The notes under the pieces are model-generated. The model saw only the letters and a program-made list of their open reading frames with translations, ran no database searches and was not told the origin of the DNA. This document shows, one piece after another, positions 32,461 to 43,414 of a DNA stretch of 64,000 nt. The position numbers and the translations under genes were made by a program. The DNA comes from Ctena decussata (Eukaryota > Mollusca > Bivalvia > Lucinida > Lucinidae). How positions within the stretch are numbered: position 1 is the stretch's first letter; every line of letters starts with the position of its first letter. The stretch covers positions 76,034,667 through 76,098,666 of the forward strand of contig OZ022509.1 of assembly GCA_963989385.1 (NCBI GenBank), in the 5' to 3' direction.

Positions 32461-33608
32461 TACACCTTTCCTATAAATCGATAAAGTCGCGCTCGAGTTA
32501 TCTACCCAAGTAGACTGTGACGTCATCTATAGGAACATCCCATATAATATAGTACAATTGCAAGCACACATAACATGCATAAAGCAGACGTTTTGTAAAT
32601 GTGAACTGCAAAAAATACACTGAAAGACCAAATTAAAGTGTAATTGTCCTGTTGTCATGTGGCATTTTTTATTTATATATTTTTTATTTTTATTTTAATA
32701 TCATATTGAGAATCCCAACAAGTTGCTCATGATTTTCATGACCCCTTTCGTCGACGCCGTGTTTTAACACCCCGGGTATTCAATCACATTTGTTCACTAT
32801 AAAAGAGCTACATTTGGTAGGTATAAATAAGTTTCGTAAATCTGAAAAGTTCTTTCCATTTTCCCGACAGGTAAAACAGTGACAACGCATTATTACCAGG
32901 TAGATTATAGCGCTGATATTTATGGTTTCTTGTGCGATACACCGATCTAAAAGCATTATCATCCAGACAATTTTCCGTAAGTTTGAACCCGAGGTTGAAT
33001 TTAATGTTATTTTTTTCCATCTCTTACTTATCTTATATTATTTATTTGATCGTTTCCATTTCACGGTAGGGTGTTCTTAAAGCTGACACTTGTCTAGGTA
33101 ATACACAATCACAGGTGTTTGTTTATTGCGGCAATGCGCGCGATTCGGTGATTACACAAACAAATTGCATGACAGCACACTTTGTTGTCATTTTTAGCGT
33201 GTGTCTGCTTTAATCAGCTAATCGTTCGTTTTGTATCTTTTGTAATAACGGTCTGAACATCTTCCGCGATTTTCTTTCTTTTCCTTATGTTTTGGAACCT
33301 GTACTGGTGATACATGCTCTTGATTACGGTAATTTTGGCCCGAAATTTTAGTCGGAAATCTTTTATTTTTATGTCAAATTCCCATATGCTATAAGTTATA
33401 AGGCTTATTTTCCGACAAAGAAAGAGCTAAATATAGTTGGAACAAAATAGTTGTCTTAATCTTAACCGTTGAATGTTAGTTTTGAATATACGGAAAACCG
33501 GCATTTGCTTGGTTACACAAGGAAAAACAATAGTCTATCCTATAGATGACGTCATAGGCGTTGCAAGGGACAAAACTCAAACTGACTCTGAATTATAGGA
33601 AAGGTGTA
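32461..33608. mobile_element. 1.15-kb TIR element flanked by TA
   Basis: TACACCTTTCCTATAA at 32461 and GTGACGTCATCTATAGGA near 32518-32535 are matched inverted by TCCTATAGATGACGTCAT near 33538 and TTATAGGAAAGGTGTA ending at 33608. This gives imperfect inverted arms of about 75 bp. TA lies immediately outside both ends (32459-32460, 33609-33610). The interior has no transposase-like frame, so this is a non-autonomous element of a TA-targeting superfamily. Confidence 0.7.
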
Positions 33609-33872
33609 TATGGTATCCACTTCCACATGACGTCATCTCTCACCAGCTAGATTAATTCAGAAAAAGATCAGTAATTTTACTGATTGATGAAAGAAAAAAA
33701 AGTGAATTACAAGACAGTCAGAAAAAGCTCGTTGATAATGTATAACAATGCAAATGTCCTGTTTGATATATAAAGGTCAAATTTCAAATTAAGGTTTTTC
33801 AGCTGTCTGAGGATTTTATTCATTCCCTAGAATATATATCGTCAGATATGAAAGACATTTTATTTGATTAAA

Positions 33873-34075
33873 TAGGGTCGAGTCTGGTAACTTCGGACAG
33901 CGTATAAATTCGGACATACCATTGCAAATAGTGAAAATCCAGATGAGACGGCTCATAATGAAAATTTAACTGTATGCCCTGTTAATTTTATTTTAACTAC
34001 AAACAACTGACATTTAAAGGAAACAATATCACTGCCCGAAAATACCTGCTGCCGAATTTACCTGACTCAACCCTA
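33873..34075. mobile_element. 203-bp MITE, TAGGGTCGAGTCTGGTAA ends
   Basis: TAGGGTCGAGTCTGGTAACT at 33873 is matched inverted by TTTACCTGACTCAACCCTA ending at 34075 (about 24-bp TIR with a few mismatches). Confidence 0.7.
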
Positions 34076-35065
34076 GAGTTTCGTGATTTCAATCAGCTTA
34101 AAAGTCTGATATCCCATACCGTTGTTACCTTAAATAATGAGACAGACCAGACTTTTTATTTTTTTCCTGTCAGTAGAAGCTCCATTTTATTCATTTATTT
34201 ATTGCGTCAAATGTTATCATACTATTCATAGAAATACACAAGGAAGCAACTTTAACTTTACCTTGATAAAGTCAAGGTTACCCCAGAGTCATCATTTGAA
34301 GATACTTAATAGTGCTCGGGTACCCAGTAATATATACCGAGTTTCAAGGCTATCAGTACTTTGGTTCAGAAGTGGAGTTTAAAGATTTATGTTTGTTTCT
34401 CATAAATGGTTGTGACATCTGTCTTACTTGGGACCTGAAAGGCAGCATGTCTGGGAAAGAACTGTTCTGTGACGTCGGTGACACCAGTAAGCTTAATGTG
34501 ACGTTGGTATGTTACTAAAGGAGACAAGATTTTACACTTCCTGTTTGCTTCTCTGCTCCCATTAGGAGCAAATTCAAAGGGAGAATATTCTTTCCTGTAA
34601 GGGCAGAACAGTTGAAAAGGGAGGCAAAATGAAAATGACATAGTTACTCCCCCCCCCCCCCCCCCCCCACACACACACACAAGTGTACCTTTTCATCTTA
34701 TGTAAACATTTCAGGATAATTTGTCTCAATACATGTACACATATCGTATTTGATCCTGAAGGTCTTATCCGCGTGACCAAGTTTCTAGACTTCTTTCAGG
34801 ATTTTATTCGCACCAAATATAAGATGCTTCGGCTGATTAAAGGTAGGTTCGTGATTTCAATTAGTCTATAAGATTCTTGTTTTGTTGTTGTTGTTCTTGC
34901 TGTTTTTTTATTTTCTATTCATTTGTTTATTTTTATATATTTATTTATTTTTAGTGTTTTTTTTTTTTTTTTTTGCTTTGTGTCGTTCCATATAAATGCT
35001 AGAGGTAGGCATCGACCATTTACCAGGACAGTATGAAATTAATATTGAGATAGGGTAAAAAAAAC
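34076..35065. other. No gene; C tract and one dispersed repeat
   Basis: AAAGGAGACAAGATTTTACA followed by CTTCCTGTTTGCTTC near 34518 is a copy of the GGGAGACAAC repeat amplified at 41 kb. A 20-nt C tract at 34649-34668 leads into (AC)n. T-rich stretches are at 34880-34975. Confidence 0.5.
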
Positions 35066-35309
35066 ATATGAGCCGCGACACGAGAAAACATACAATGTGG
35101 ACGTGCGCCCAGCGCAGACTCAGATCAGCCTTGGCATCCGCCCAGTCTGATCAGAGTCTTCGCTGTCCGCATGAAGGTAGCTTGGACCCTTAGCTAGCCT
35201 TTAAGTGCTTAGCAAAGAGTCTGATCAGACTGGGCAAACCCCCAGACTGATCTTAATCTGCGCTGGGCGCACAACCACATTGTTGGTTTTCTCGTGTCGC
35301 GGCTCATAT
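35066..35309. mobile_element. GAGCCGCGACACGAG foldback, copy 10
   Basis: Full length, ATATGAGCCGCGACACGAG to CTCGTGTCGCGGCTCATAT, same orientation as copy 1. Confidence 0.87.
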
Positions 35310-35772
35310 CTGACGGGAAGGGAACAAATCCATTTTCTGTGACTGGATTCGTGAAGCATTTGCTTTGTGAAAAGGCAAAAAATAACTCATTGAATTGTGA
35401 CAGAGGTATTCTCTGACTTATGCCGAAGTTGAAAAAAATGTGAATAGCTAAGCATTTTTGCACTGGATATTTAACAAAAAAATCCTAGAAAATTGTAATT
35501 ACACAGTCCGCTTTTGCAACGAAAAATATTAATAATAATGATAATAATAATAATAAAATATTTCTTCGAATGGCTTCGACATGAAGGGTTGGTTTAAACT
35601 TTATTTTCTTTGTTTAACCAACATATGAAACAGTACATTCATTCACAAAATATATTATATGTTATACAAAACGGGATTCAGAAGGAAGTCAGCTGACTTA
35701 TTCAAGTCTGTATCCCATTTTGCAATAACAGAAAAGTACATATAACACGTGATTTGAAAAATACATTACTTG

Positions 35773-35879
35773 CCCAGTGGGCACGCAACGCCAAGGCAAC
35801 GTTAATCCAACGCCGATCCAACATCGTGATGTTGAATCAACGCTAATCAACGCTGCTTCGACGTCCCGCGTACCCTGGG
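35773..35879. repeat. CCCAGTGGGCACGCAACG element
   Basis: CCCAGTGGGCACGCAACG is loosely inverted at the right as CGTCCCGCGTACCCTGGG. The interior repeats CAACG words around ATCGTGATGTTG. About 107 bp. The head resembles the CCCAACAGGCAC unit at 10.52 kb. A microsatellite of AAT repeats lies at about 35531-35555. Confidence 0.45.
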
Positions 35880-36209
35880 TTGTATAAATATTTTTCCTTT
35901 TACATGTATATTAAATAACAAATCAATAAACCAAAAACTATATACTTCAATTCGATTCATCAAACTGCCGAGCTCCACGGAATGTAGAGAAAGAAAAAAA
36001 ACAAGAGCAACGTTTCTTGGTCATGGACATTGTCTAGTGTGCATGCCACGGTCGACAAGATAGGTCTTCTGAGAAGATGACGAGACTGAAAAAAATGTAA
36101 TTATTATAATAATTCGTACTAGGTCTTGCACTTGAGATAATACTTTCAAATTACAAATATAATGGTTTTGACACTATTATGAAAATATGGAGTATGTAAT
36201 GGAAGCTTA

Positions 36210-37380
36210 TTACTTGAATCGTTTAGACTTTATAATAAACTCTTGTATCGCGAGAAATATCGATTTATTTTCCGCCTCTGAAAGCTCAGAGTTTCCATGA
36301 AGAAATATATCAAGAGTTGGTTCACAGACAGGTAAGATACTGTCAAATAAGTCTTGTCTTAAATCTCTGTAGCGATCGCATGAAAATAGAAAATATTTTG
36401 TATCTTCGACAGCTCCACAAAGGCGTAACAGGTCATCGACGATATTTTTTGAAAATAAATGATAATTCAAAGAACTGCATTTCGTTCTGAGTCTAGCATG
36501 ATGGATCTGTCCCATTCTTTTCCCCTCGAAGAACGATTTAGTTGGAGTAGTTACATTTGCATTTAATTTTCACTTAAAAGATGCTATGCTTGTTAGGTTA
36601 CGTGTTTCGATAGGCAGGTTATTCCAATCACGGATAGCTGATGGAAGAAAAGAGTTATAATAGAGTTGAAATCTTGCATGAAGCGTTTTTAGATCAGCTG
36701 AATTACGTAACGGGTAAGAAGAAGTATTGCCCACGAGTGGTGGAACAAGAGAGGATAGATAGTCAGGAGAAAGATCGTTTTGCATCTTATAAAGTAATTG
36801 AAGCTTGTGCTTTTTCCGGCGAGAAGATAAAGATTCCCATCCAACTTCCAAAAGAAGAGAATTGATAGATACAAGTTTCGTTGTTCCTGTCACAATCCGG
36901 GCAGCTTCATTTAATATCTTCTTGAGCTCGTAAACCTCGTACTGCGAACAATTGTCCCAGACGACATCAGCATATTCTAAAAAAGGTCGAATAAAGGAAA
37001 AGTATATGGTTTGTAAAGATCTTCTATCAAGTTTAAACTTCAACTTACGCATTACTTTTATACGATTCCACGCTTTAGATTTTATATTTATATTATACAA
37101 CTCCTAAATGTTTATGTGAATTTACCTCTATAATATGTTTCTGGTTCATGACAAGTGGAGGGTGATAAGGTTTATTAATTTTTCTGGAAAATACAATTGA
37201 CTCCGATTTTGCAGGGTTAAATGTTACTAGCCACTTTGTCGCCCACGGGTGTATTTTCAAAAGATCAGAATTCAGTTCAATCTCCGCATCTACAGGATTA
37301 TCAACAACAATATAAAGACAAGTGTCATCTGCGAAGAGTCTTATACAAGAATTTATGTCTTCAACAATATCATTAATATA
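36210..37380 (-). pseudogene. LINE reverse transcriptase, C-terminal half
   Basis: Immediately inside the insertion the frame reads INDIVEDINSCIRLFADDTC, with the catalytic FADD box (RT motif C) at about 37324-37335. Next come PAKSESIVFSRKIN and a KHLGV segment near 37110, then the thumb/connection part from 37100: KAWNRIKVMRKLKFKLDRRS, SFIRPFLEYADVVWDN, EAARIVTG and AIRDWNNLP. A TGA near 36570 interrupts, after which the frame continues GKRMGQIHHARLRTKC to a terminal LCGAVEDTKYFLFSC segment, the degenerate Cys/His motif common at the end of such elements. A short deletion with a frame change separates KHLGVV from the 37100 segment. Confidence 0.85.
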
Positions 37381-38542
37381 TACTCAACAGCAAAATAAAC
37401 GCATATCTTTTAGTGTCTTGTTTTGCCTCATTAAATGAAATGATATTTTACTTTTATCTTAGAAATAGTAATAGCCTATACGTGGTCATAAGTTCTGCAG
37501 CATTTTCTTGTCACCTTGCAATTCTTCGAAAAAGGTATGAAGATTTTTGTCAGAAAGGCAAAAATCACAAAATTCTGGCTCACATTGGGAAAAAATAAAT
37601 AATCAATACGATTTTGCTGCACGTGAGTTCAGCATGATGTAACCAACCGGAAACGGTATCAAACTTAAAAAAAAAAAAATTCTTATACTGTTAAATCGCA
37701 AATGCAATAATCTGCATTTTCCCAATTTTTTTCGAAGTTTTGAAATTCGTCTGAATCATTAAATTATTAGGAAAATCTGGTAATTTGGGATTCATAATGA
37801 GTAAGGCTATGGGTAAAGGGCCGGTTTAAAACAAATTTTGGTTTGAAATGAGCACGTATTTTGCTCACTTCCGGTTTAAGTTACGAAATTTAAAAGCCGA
37901 TAAAAATGCTTTCCTGGAAAAAAAACTTGTCTTCCGATTCCCTTACCGTAGACTGCCCTTTATGATAAAGATGCTATATGATTTTCATTTAATTTTGGCC
38001 AGTGATTCCAAGGATCTAGCGCCCAAAAGTTCAATCTGTGGTTGCATTATTGGAAGGACGTACAGAATTACTTCCCTTTGTTACATACACCAGTTGATTG
38101 TGACCACTTACCCTTTTATTTAACCCCAATTAGAATCCATTTCCAATTCGGTTTGCTGAAAAAATCCACAAAATTTTCATTTCTATCGCAAAACTGCCTA
38201 CTTTACGGGATTCGCATAAAGGGTAACCAATACTGAAAGTTCTTGATGATGTTTCTGATACATTGTAGCGTCCTTGATAAAGAGGGCATTAGTTTTTGAG
38301 CCAGGCACAACTCAGTTCAGGACACTGATTTAACTGATCAGTATTTGTGAATTTTAATATTGACCCCTTGATTGTTTACGCTTTCGTTGCGCATGAATAA
38401 ACAAATAAAACTTCAACAAGTTTGCGACGAAGTGTACTCCATGCGTTGATAATATCTTCCCTGTTTTGCAAATTTCAGCAGATTTTTATTTTGACTTAAA
38501 AACACCAAAAAGAAAAATATGCGTTATTTTTGCTTTTGAGTA
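37381..38542. mobile_element. 1.16-kb TIR element inserted in the LINE RT
   Basis: TACTCAACAGCAAAATAAAC and GCATATCTTTT at 37381 face inverted AAAAATATGCGTTATTTTTG and CTTTTGAGTA ending at 38542. Removing 37381-38542 plus one TA restores the RT reading frame exactly between LLFLLY and INDIV, so the target was TA-rich (TATATA) and the duplication is TA or TATATA. The interior has only short frames (37413-37598, 37848-38123 plus) with no transposase motif. It is a non-autonomous TA-targeting (Tc1/mariner-type) element by inference. Confidence 0.85.
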
Positions 38543-39521
38543 TATAAGAGAAAGAGTAAGGGACCTAAGACAGAACCTTGGGGAACCCCTGCCTTAACAG
38601 AAGTCCAGTTTGAGCTAGCACCCGGTAAGACTACTCTTTGTTTTCTATTATCTAAATAGTCTTCAAACCAAAGAAGGACAGAACCAGAAATGCCAACGGA
38701 TTTAAGTTTAAAGATGAGACCTTTATGCCAAACTCTATCAAACGCTTTGCTGATGTCGCAAAATATCGCTCGAACTTCTTTCCCTTCATCGAGGGCTTTA
38801 CAGAATGCATTATAAATGTTGACTAATTGGTTTACGGTTGAGTCACCTGGGACGAAACCTGATTGCAAGGTTGTAATAATATGATGTTCTTGAAAGAAAT
38901 TGAAAATATGCTTATGCACAATTCTTTCCAGTACCTTTTATGAATGGGTGAGACATTGGCTTGTTTCCATATACTAGGAACTTTACCAATAGCCAAAGAG
39001 TAATTAAAAAAGATCTTTAAGTGGAGAAGTTAACGGCTGTGCAAGTTCTTTTAGAAGCCTGTTATTGATAGAATCTGGACCTGAGGCTTTACCTATATTT
39101 AAAGACATCAGCACTGATTTAACTTCATCAGAGGAAACGGAAATGGATTCGAATTTAAAAAGAGGTAGATCTGGAAGTGGTGGCAAAGAAATGTTACTTT
39201 CGTCAAGGACAGTTTGTTCAGTAAAAAAATCGTTTAGTTTTTTTGCCTTATCTTTACCATCAGAATAAATGACATCATCTATATTGAGTGGCGGAATAGT
39301 CGATTTTTGATCAGGTTTAATAAAACGTTTGAGTGTATTCCACCAATCTTTTTTTTACCTATATTAGGGGTTTTAAGTTTTTCGGCTAAATTATCTGTAT
39401 CTGTTTTCTTAGACTTACGAATTTCCCACGTTACTTGATTTCTAATATTTTTATAATTATTAAAGTCAATATTACTTTTAGATTTCTTAAACGTATCATA
39501 CAGTCGTTTCTTTTTTCTCAT
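38543..39521 (-). pseudogene. LINE reverse transcriptase, N-terminal half
   Basis: Minus-strand pieces in order: MRKKKRLYDTFKKSKSN (39521); KSVLMSLNIGKASGPDSINN (RT region 0/1, near 39140); ANVSPI near 38955; KVLERIVHKHIFNFF (38939-38895); TTLQSGFVPGDSTVNQ; FCDISKAFDRVWH (motif A, near 38755, with catalytic Asp); and AGVPQGSVLGPLLFLLY (motif B, ending at the insertion). Between ANVSPI and KVLERI about 20 residues of the usual NYRPISL block are deleted. Frame changes in homopolymer runs near 39350 and 39006 split the frame. Confidence 0.85.
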
Positions 39522-39529
39522 TAAACGTT

Positions 39530-40635
39530 TTATACTATTTGTGAGCCAAGGGGATCAGAGCTACGTACTTTAATATTTTTATTTGGAATATATTTATTTG
39601 CAAGATCAGTAATACGTTCCGTAATATCTATGGCATATGTATCTATATCATCACTCTTTAAAGCATCCCAGTTTGTTTCCCCCAGTTCACGTGTCAGAGT
39701 CGCGTAGTCGCCCTTATCATACAAATAAATATGCCGTTCATATGTTGGAGCATCAGGTTTGGCAAAATTTAAGACGCTGAATATTGGGCAATGATATCTT
39801 ATTGTTTGATCAAGAAAGGGCACGCCAACGCCGCTAAAAAGTACGCTATTACTATCTGAAGAAAGAAACAGGTCAATGATAGAAGAAGAATTTTCTGTAT
39901 AATGCGTCGGTTCTCTTATTAACTGTTCTAGATTAAAGCGTTGACATATATCCATATTTTTTTACTTGAAACTTGTTTTTGTGTATCTAAATTAAAATCG
40001 CCAGTAAATAGTATATTATGCAAATTTGTATCGAATGCAAGGCCTATAGAATCTTCAATGCTTGCAAGAACAGTATTATCTGAATTTGGTGGCCTATAAA
40101 AAGTACCTATAAGTTGTTTTCTGTTATGAGTAGCAATTTCAATCCAAATATTTTCGATGTCCGGTATTTCAAGATCATTTCTACGACAAGAATATAGATT
40201 TTGTTTTACATAAACACAAACTCCACCATGACTGTCCCCATCCCTGTCGCGCCGATATAATTTGAATCTACTTATGTTTATAGTATCATCGTTGGTTCTC
40301 CGATCTAACCAAGTTTCTGTTATACATATAACGTCGAATTTACTGAGTTCTGATTCAATTAAATCGATTTTATTTACTATACTCCGAACGTTGTAATGAA
40401 CAAGGTAATTTTTTTCTTTAATAACTGATTCATCAAAAGTAGGTAATGAAAATGAAGAACTAGTCGAACTAGTGGATGAAGGACCGGGATTACGTTCGAT
40501 ACCTGCTATAAGCAGCAGAGCCATAATAATCAAAATATCAAATATATTTAGGTACTGAAGACCTTTTACCTTAACCTGATGACTACATGTATAATGTAAT
40601 CCAATCCGCATCCTAAAGACTTGTATTTCTATCAC
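39530..40635 (-). pseudogene. LINE AP-endonuclease domain with 2A-like leader
   Basis: The frame from 40635 opens with a hydrophobic stretch (FDILIIMALLLIAG, residues about 32-45), then GIERNPGP (residues 45-52, 40480-40503), close to the 2A ribosome-skipping consensus DxExNPGP. The endonuclease follows: LVHYNVRSIVNKIDLIESEL, ICITETWLD, GGVCVYVKQNL, GTFYRPPNSDN and FTGDFNLD. A single extra base in an A7 run (39957-39963) shifts the frame. The downstream frame continues MDICQRFNLEQLIREPTHYT, SSIIDLFLSSD and YHCPIFSVLNF to 39530, where a further base is missing. Glu in ITETWLD and Asp/Asn in GDFN are the expected catalytic residues. Confidence 0.88.
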
Positions 40636-41099
40636 GTTATACTATCAATCAAACAGCGAAGCAGACTTAAGGATGCGGATGGATATTGTCTGACATATGC
40701 CGTGACCAATGGGCAGATAACGTAAATATAATTTTCCCCGTGGAGCCGAGCAATAAGACAGAAAAGACTAAAGTTCAAAAACAGTAACAGATGTAACATA
40801 ATTAGGACATACATGGAAATGGAATATTCAGAAAGTTATTTATTTAATTCAAAATCATTATTGCAAGTAAGTGAAAAATAGAATAAAATTGCTTAAACTA
40901 CTTTATCACTTTTGAACACAGTCATATCTTGAAGATGGAAGCAACACCAACAAGCTTATATAACAGTAGATATAAATACTCACAAGGGAAACAACTATAC
41001 CGTTGTCCCTACTATGGGGATCGTCAACTCCCCTCCAAAAGCATTATTTCAAAAAAAGCATTACTTCAAAAAATACTTTGTTTGATATAGGAAGCAAAG

Positions 41100-41500
41100 A
41101 GAAATATCACAGTTGTCTCCCCTGTAAAAACAATGAGGCACGGGAATCAAAGAGGAAGTCACAAAAGCTGTCTCCCCTGCAATAACACGGAGGCACGGGA
41201 AGCAAACAAAGTCACAAGAGTTGTCTCCCTTGTTAAATAAAACGACAAAAATAACATGGCGGTGCGGGAAGCAAACAGAAAGTCACAAAGGTTGTCTCCC
41301 TTGCAAAAACGTGGAGGCGCGGGAAGCTAATAGGAAGTCTCAGAAGTTTTCTCCCCTACAAAAATAGAATAGAAAAAAAAACGCGCGGAAAGCCAAATGG
41401 AGGTCACAAAAGTTTCCTCCCCTGTAAAAAAACATGGAGGCACAGGGATCAAAGAGCAAGTCACAGAAGTTGTCTGCCCCGCATAAAAAATCTATTTATA
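41100..41500. repeat. Degenerate ~55-70-bp minisatellite (GTTGTCTCCC)
   Basis: GTCACAAAGGTTGTCTCCCT, TGCAAAAACGTGGAGGC and GCGGGAAGCAAACAG recur with GTCTCC anchors near 41115, 41170, 41223, 41294, 41350, 41414 and 41472. Single reverse-complement copies of the unit lie at 11.54, 14.20 and 34.52 kb, so an interspersed element seems to have expanded here. The short frames over it are not genes. Confidence 0.75.
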
Positions 41501-41644
41501 ACCTACAATTAATTGGAAAACACATGTATCTATTCTTATCATGTCTGGGGTCATGCATCAAAAGCACGCTTGGAGTAGTATCGTGTAAAAAGATACATTA
41601 CATGAAACCCCACGTAAAGGAACAATTAATGAAGGGTTGATAGG

Positions 41645-41892
41645 TTTGATTGGGTTTAACGGCTCTTTGAGACGGTATTTCAGTCAAAATCGAACCATCT
41701 CACAGAGAGAGGGAGAACGAAAGTATACATGATCGGGGAGAGAAAAATGTTTAAACAACCCCACCCGCATCTACTGGAAGCAGAGTAGGCCCTTTGCCCT
41801 ACTACTTTCCAAATAAGTAGGACGCCCCGTCACTGAAAGTTACCCAGCACCATCGCCCAACGACGACCACCCCTTCGTCATGAAGGGTGGGG
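41645..41892 (-). repeat. Family-3 SINE-like repeat, intact copy
   Basis: TTGGGTTTAACGGCTCTTTG, GGTATTTCAGTCAAAATC, CACCCGCATCTACTGGAAGC, AGTAGGACGCCCCGTCACTG and GTTACCCAGCACCATCGCCC in order. This copy is the reference for the interrupted copy at 79-1868. The tail (minus-strand 3') is at the left. Confidence 0.65.
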
Positions 41893-42260
41893 CTACTGTA
41901 GCGTTAATCGTTTCGTGGAGTGTGGGCACCCCTGAATGTCTGTTTGTTCATCTAAAAATGCCCCCAGTACTAGATAGCTGTACATTCGAATGATGTGGAT
42001 CCTTTATGTAATTATCTTATTCAGAATAAACATTGTAGTTAACTGTAGCTAGGGAATCGAAGGAATTTAAATGATATTCCTGATTACACCAGCAACTTCT
42101 TTTCTATATGTGTACATGCAAATTCATAAAATAAATGCATTGTTGATGCTATGAATATCACTTTACAGGTGGTAGATATTAATTCACTAGCTTGAGTGAT
42201 TACACATGTGTCAATCATTATGAAAGCCTGATTTGCTGATAAATTAACAAATATCAAGGA

Positions 42261-42533
42261 TTTGGTTGGTTGGTTGATTTGATGCTTAACGTCCACGGTA
42301 AACAACTAAGGTCATGTCGGGAGGGTCAGTTAACCTAACCACACTTTTCCTGGGCAGGCTTAGACCTCCTAAGCGGTTAACCAGTACTAAGTGCACATAC
42401 TTTCGCCAGTAACTGACAACTGCCCTTCTTGAATCAGCGGAAGGAGAAACGAAAGTATGTGGCCAGACCGGGATTCGAACCCAGGACCTCTGACTTACGA
42501 GTCAGGTGCCCTACCGATTGCGCTACCCGGCCC
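42261..42533 (-). mobile_element. SINE family 1 (tRNA-derived), copy 2
   Basis: Nearly identical to 127-393, but includes the CTAAGCGGTTAAC block missing there. It is flanked by a perfect 12-bp duplication AAATATCAAGGA (42249-42260 and 42534-42545). Near identity and the intact duplication suggest recent insertion. Confidence 0.92.
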
Positions 42534-42545
42534 AAATATCAAGGA

Positions 42546-43060
42546 ACTGTTTGGGGTGGTCGAGCTGCAGCCACATAGTAAACTCCCTAAACGGAGCCAC
42601 CAATAAACACAAGATTAAAAACAAACGAAAACACAAACATATCGAAAAAAACGTGAGCCCCTGATGAAGATGATGAGGCGAGGAGGCCACAAAACGGACA
42701 ACAAACGAAACAGAAAGCAGAGCGCGCCCACACTTCGCAATCGTTTGTTAGGAAACTGCGCTGAGAATAGGCTGTCGAAATTATTAACCTAGCTTTAAAA
42801 TGAATAGATACACTTTTGGAGGAAGCAACTCATTTTCAATCAGTTTCATGGTTACCACTCTTCCGAATGGTGGTCAACTCTTAGGTGCCAGAGAGTCGAA
42901 AATATAAACTAATGACAGACAGGACGCTAAGTCTATAGCGCTTCAGGGGCGCAAATAAAAATAGCCCAAGTCAACCTTATGCTTTATAGTTATAGACAAA
43001 TATTCTCTACTACATGCATATAGAACACACCACCAATCTTTACATTTCCAAATACGTAGG
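42546..43060. other. No feature recognised
   Basis: Unique-looking AT-rich sequence. Confidence 0.4.
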
Positions 43061-43259
43061 TGCGAGACACAACAAAACCAACAAAGTGGTTTGTCCGCTC
43101 AGTCTGATCAGAGTCTTCCCTGTGCGCTTAAAGGGTATCTGAGGGTCTACGCTACCTCCATGCGGACAGCAAAGATTTTGACCAGACTGGGCGGATGCCC
43201 AAGCTTACCTGAGTCTTCGCTGGGCGCACATACCACTTTGTTGGTTTTGTCGTGTCGTG
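43061..43259. mobile_element. GAGCCGCGACACGAG foldback, copy 11 (shortened)
   Basis: It runs from TGCGAGACACAACAAAACC to TTTGTCGTGTCGTGT. The left arm lacks the CAGACTCAGATCAGCC part. Confidence 0.75.
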
Positions 43260-43414
43260 TTTGAAATCGGTATTCAAAATTACTACAAGAATTCCGCGGA
43301 ATGCACTGTTTCACCTGGCTGTGTATCTTAATAGAACAGAGTTAAACCAGAAAACTCGACAGGAAGTGTACACCACCGACAAGGCCGACAACGAAAAAGT
43401 CATACCTACACATT

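Larger units (their letters stand above)
36150..40640 (-). mobile_element. Endonuclease/RT LINE (CR1/Jockey-like), broken
   Basis: A minus-strand non-LTR retrotransposon runs from an N-terminal 2A-like/AP-endonuclease region (40635) through reverse transcriptase motifs to a Cys/His-bearing C-terminus that stops at 36210. Domain order and motifs fit APE-type LINEs; I would place it near CR1/Jockey, without certainty. It is inactive. Frame changes occur at the A7 run 39957-39963, near 39549-39555, in the A run near 39346-39356 and in the T run near 39006. Short deletions lie near 38940 and 37100, an in-frame stop near 36570, and a 1.16-kb TIR element sits at 37381-38542. The exact 5' and 3' borders were not found. 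Confidence 0.88.

Noticed and set aside
37848..38123. Transposase remnant inside the element at 37381-38542
   Set aside because: The frame has no DDE/D or helix-turn-helix motif; it is short and unsupported.
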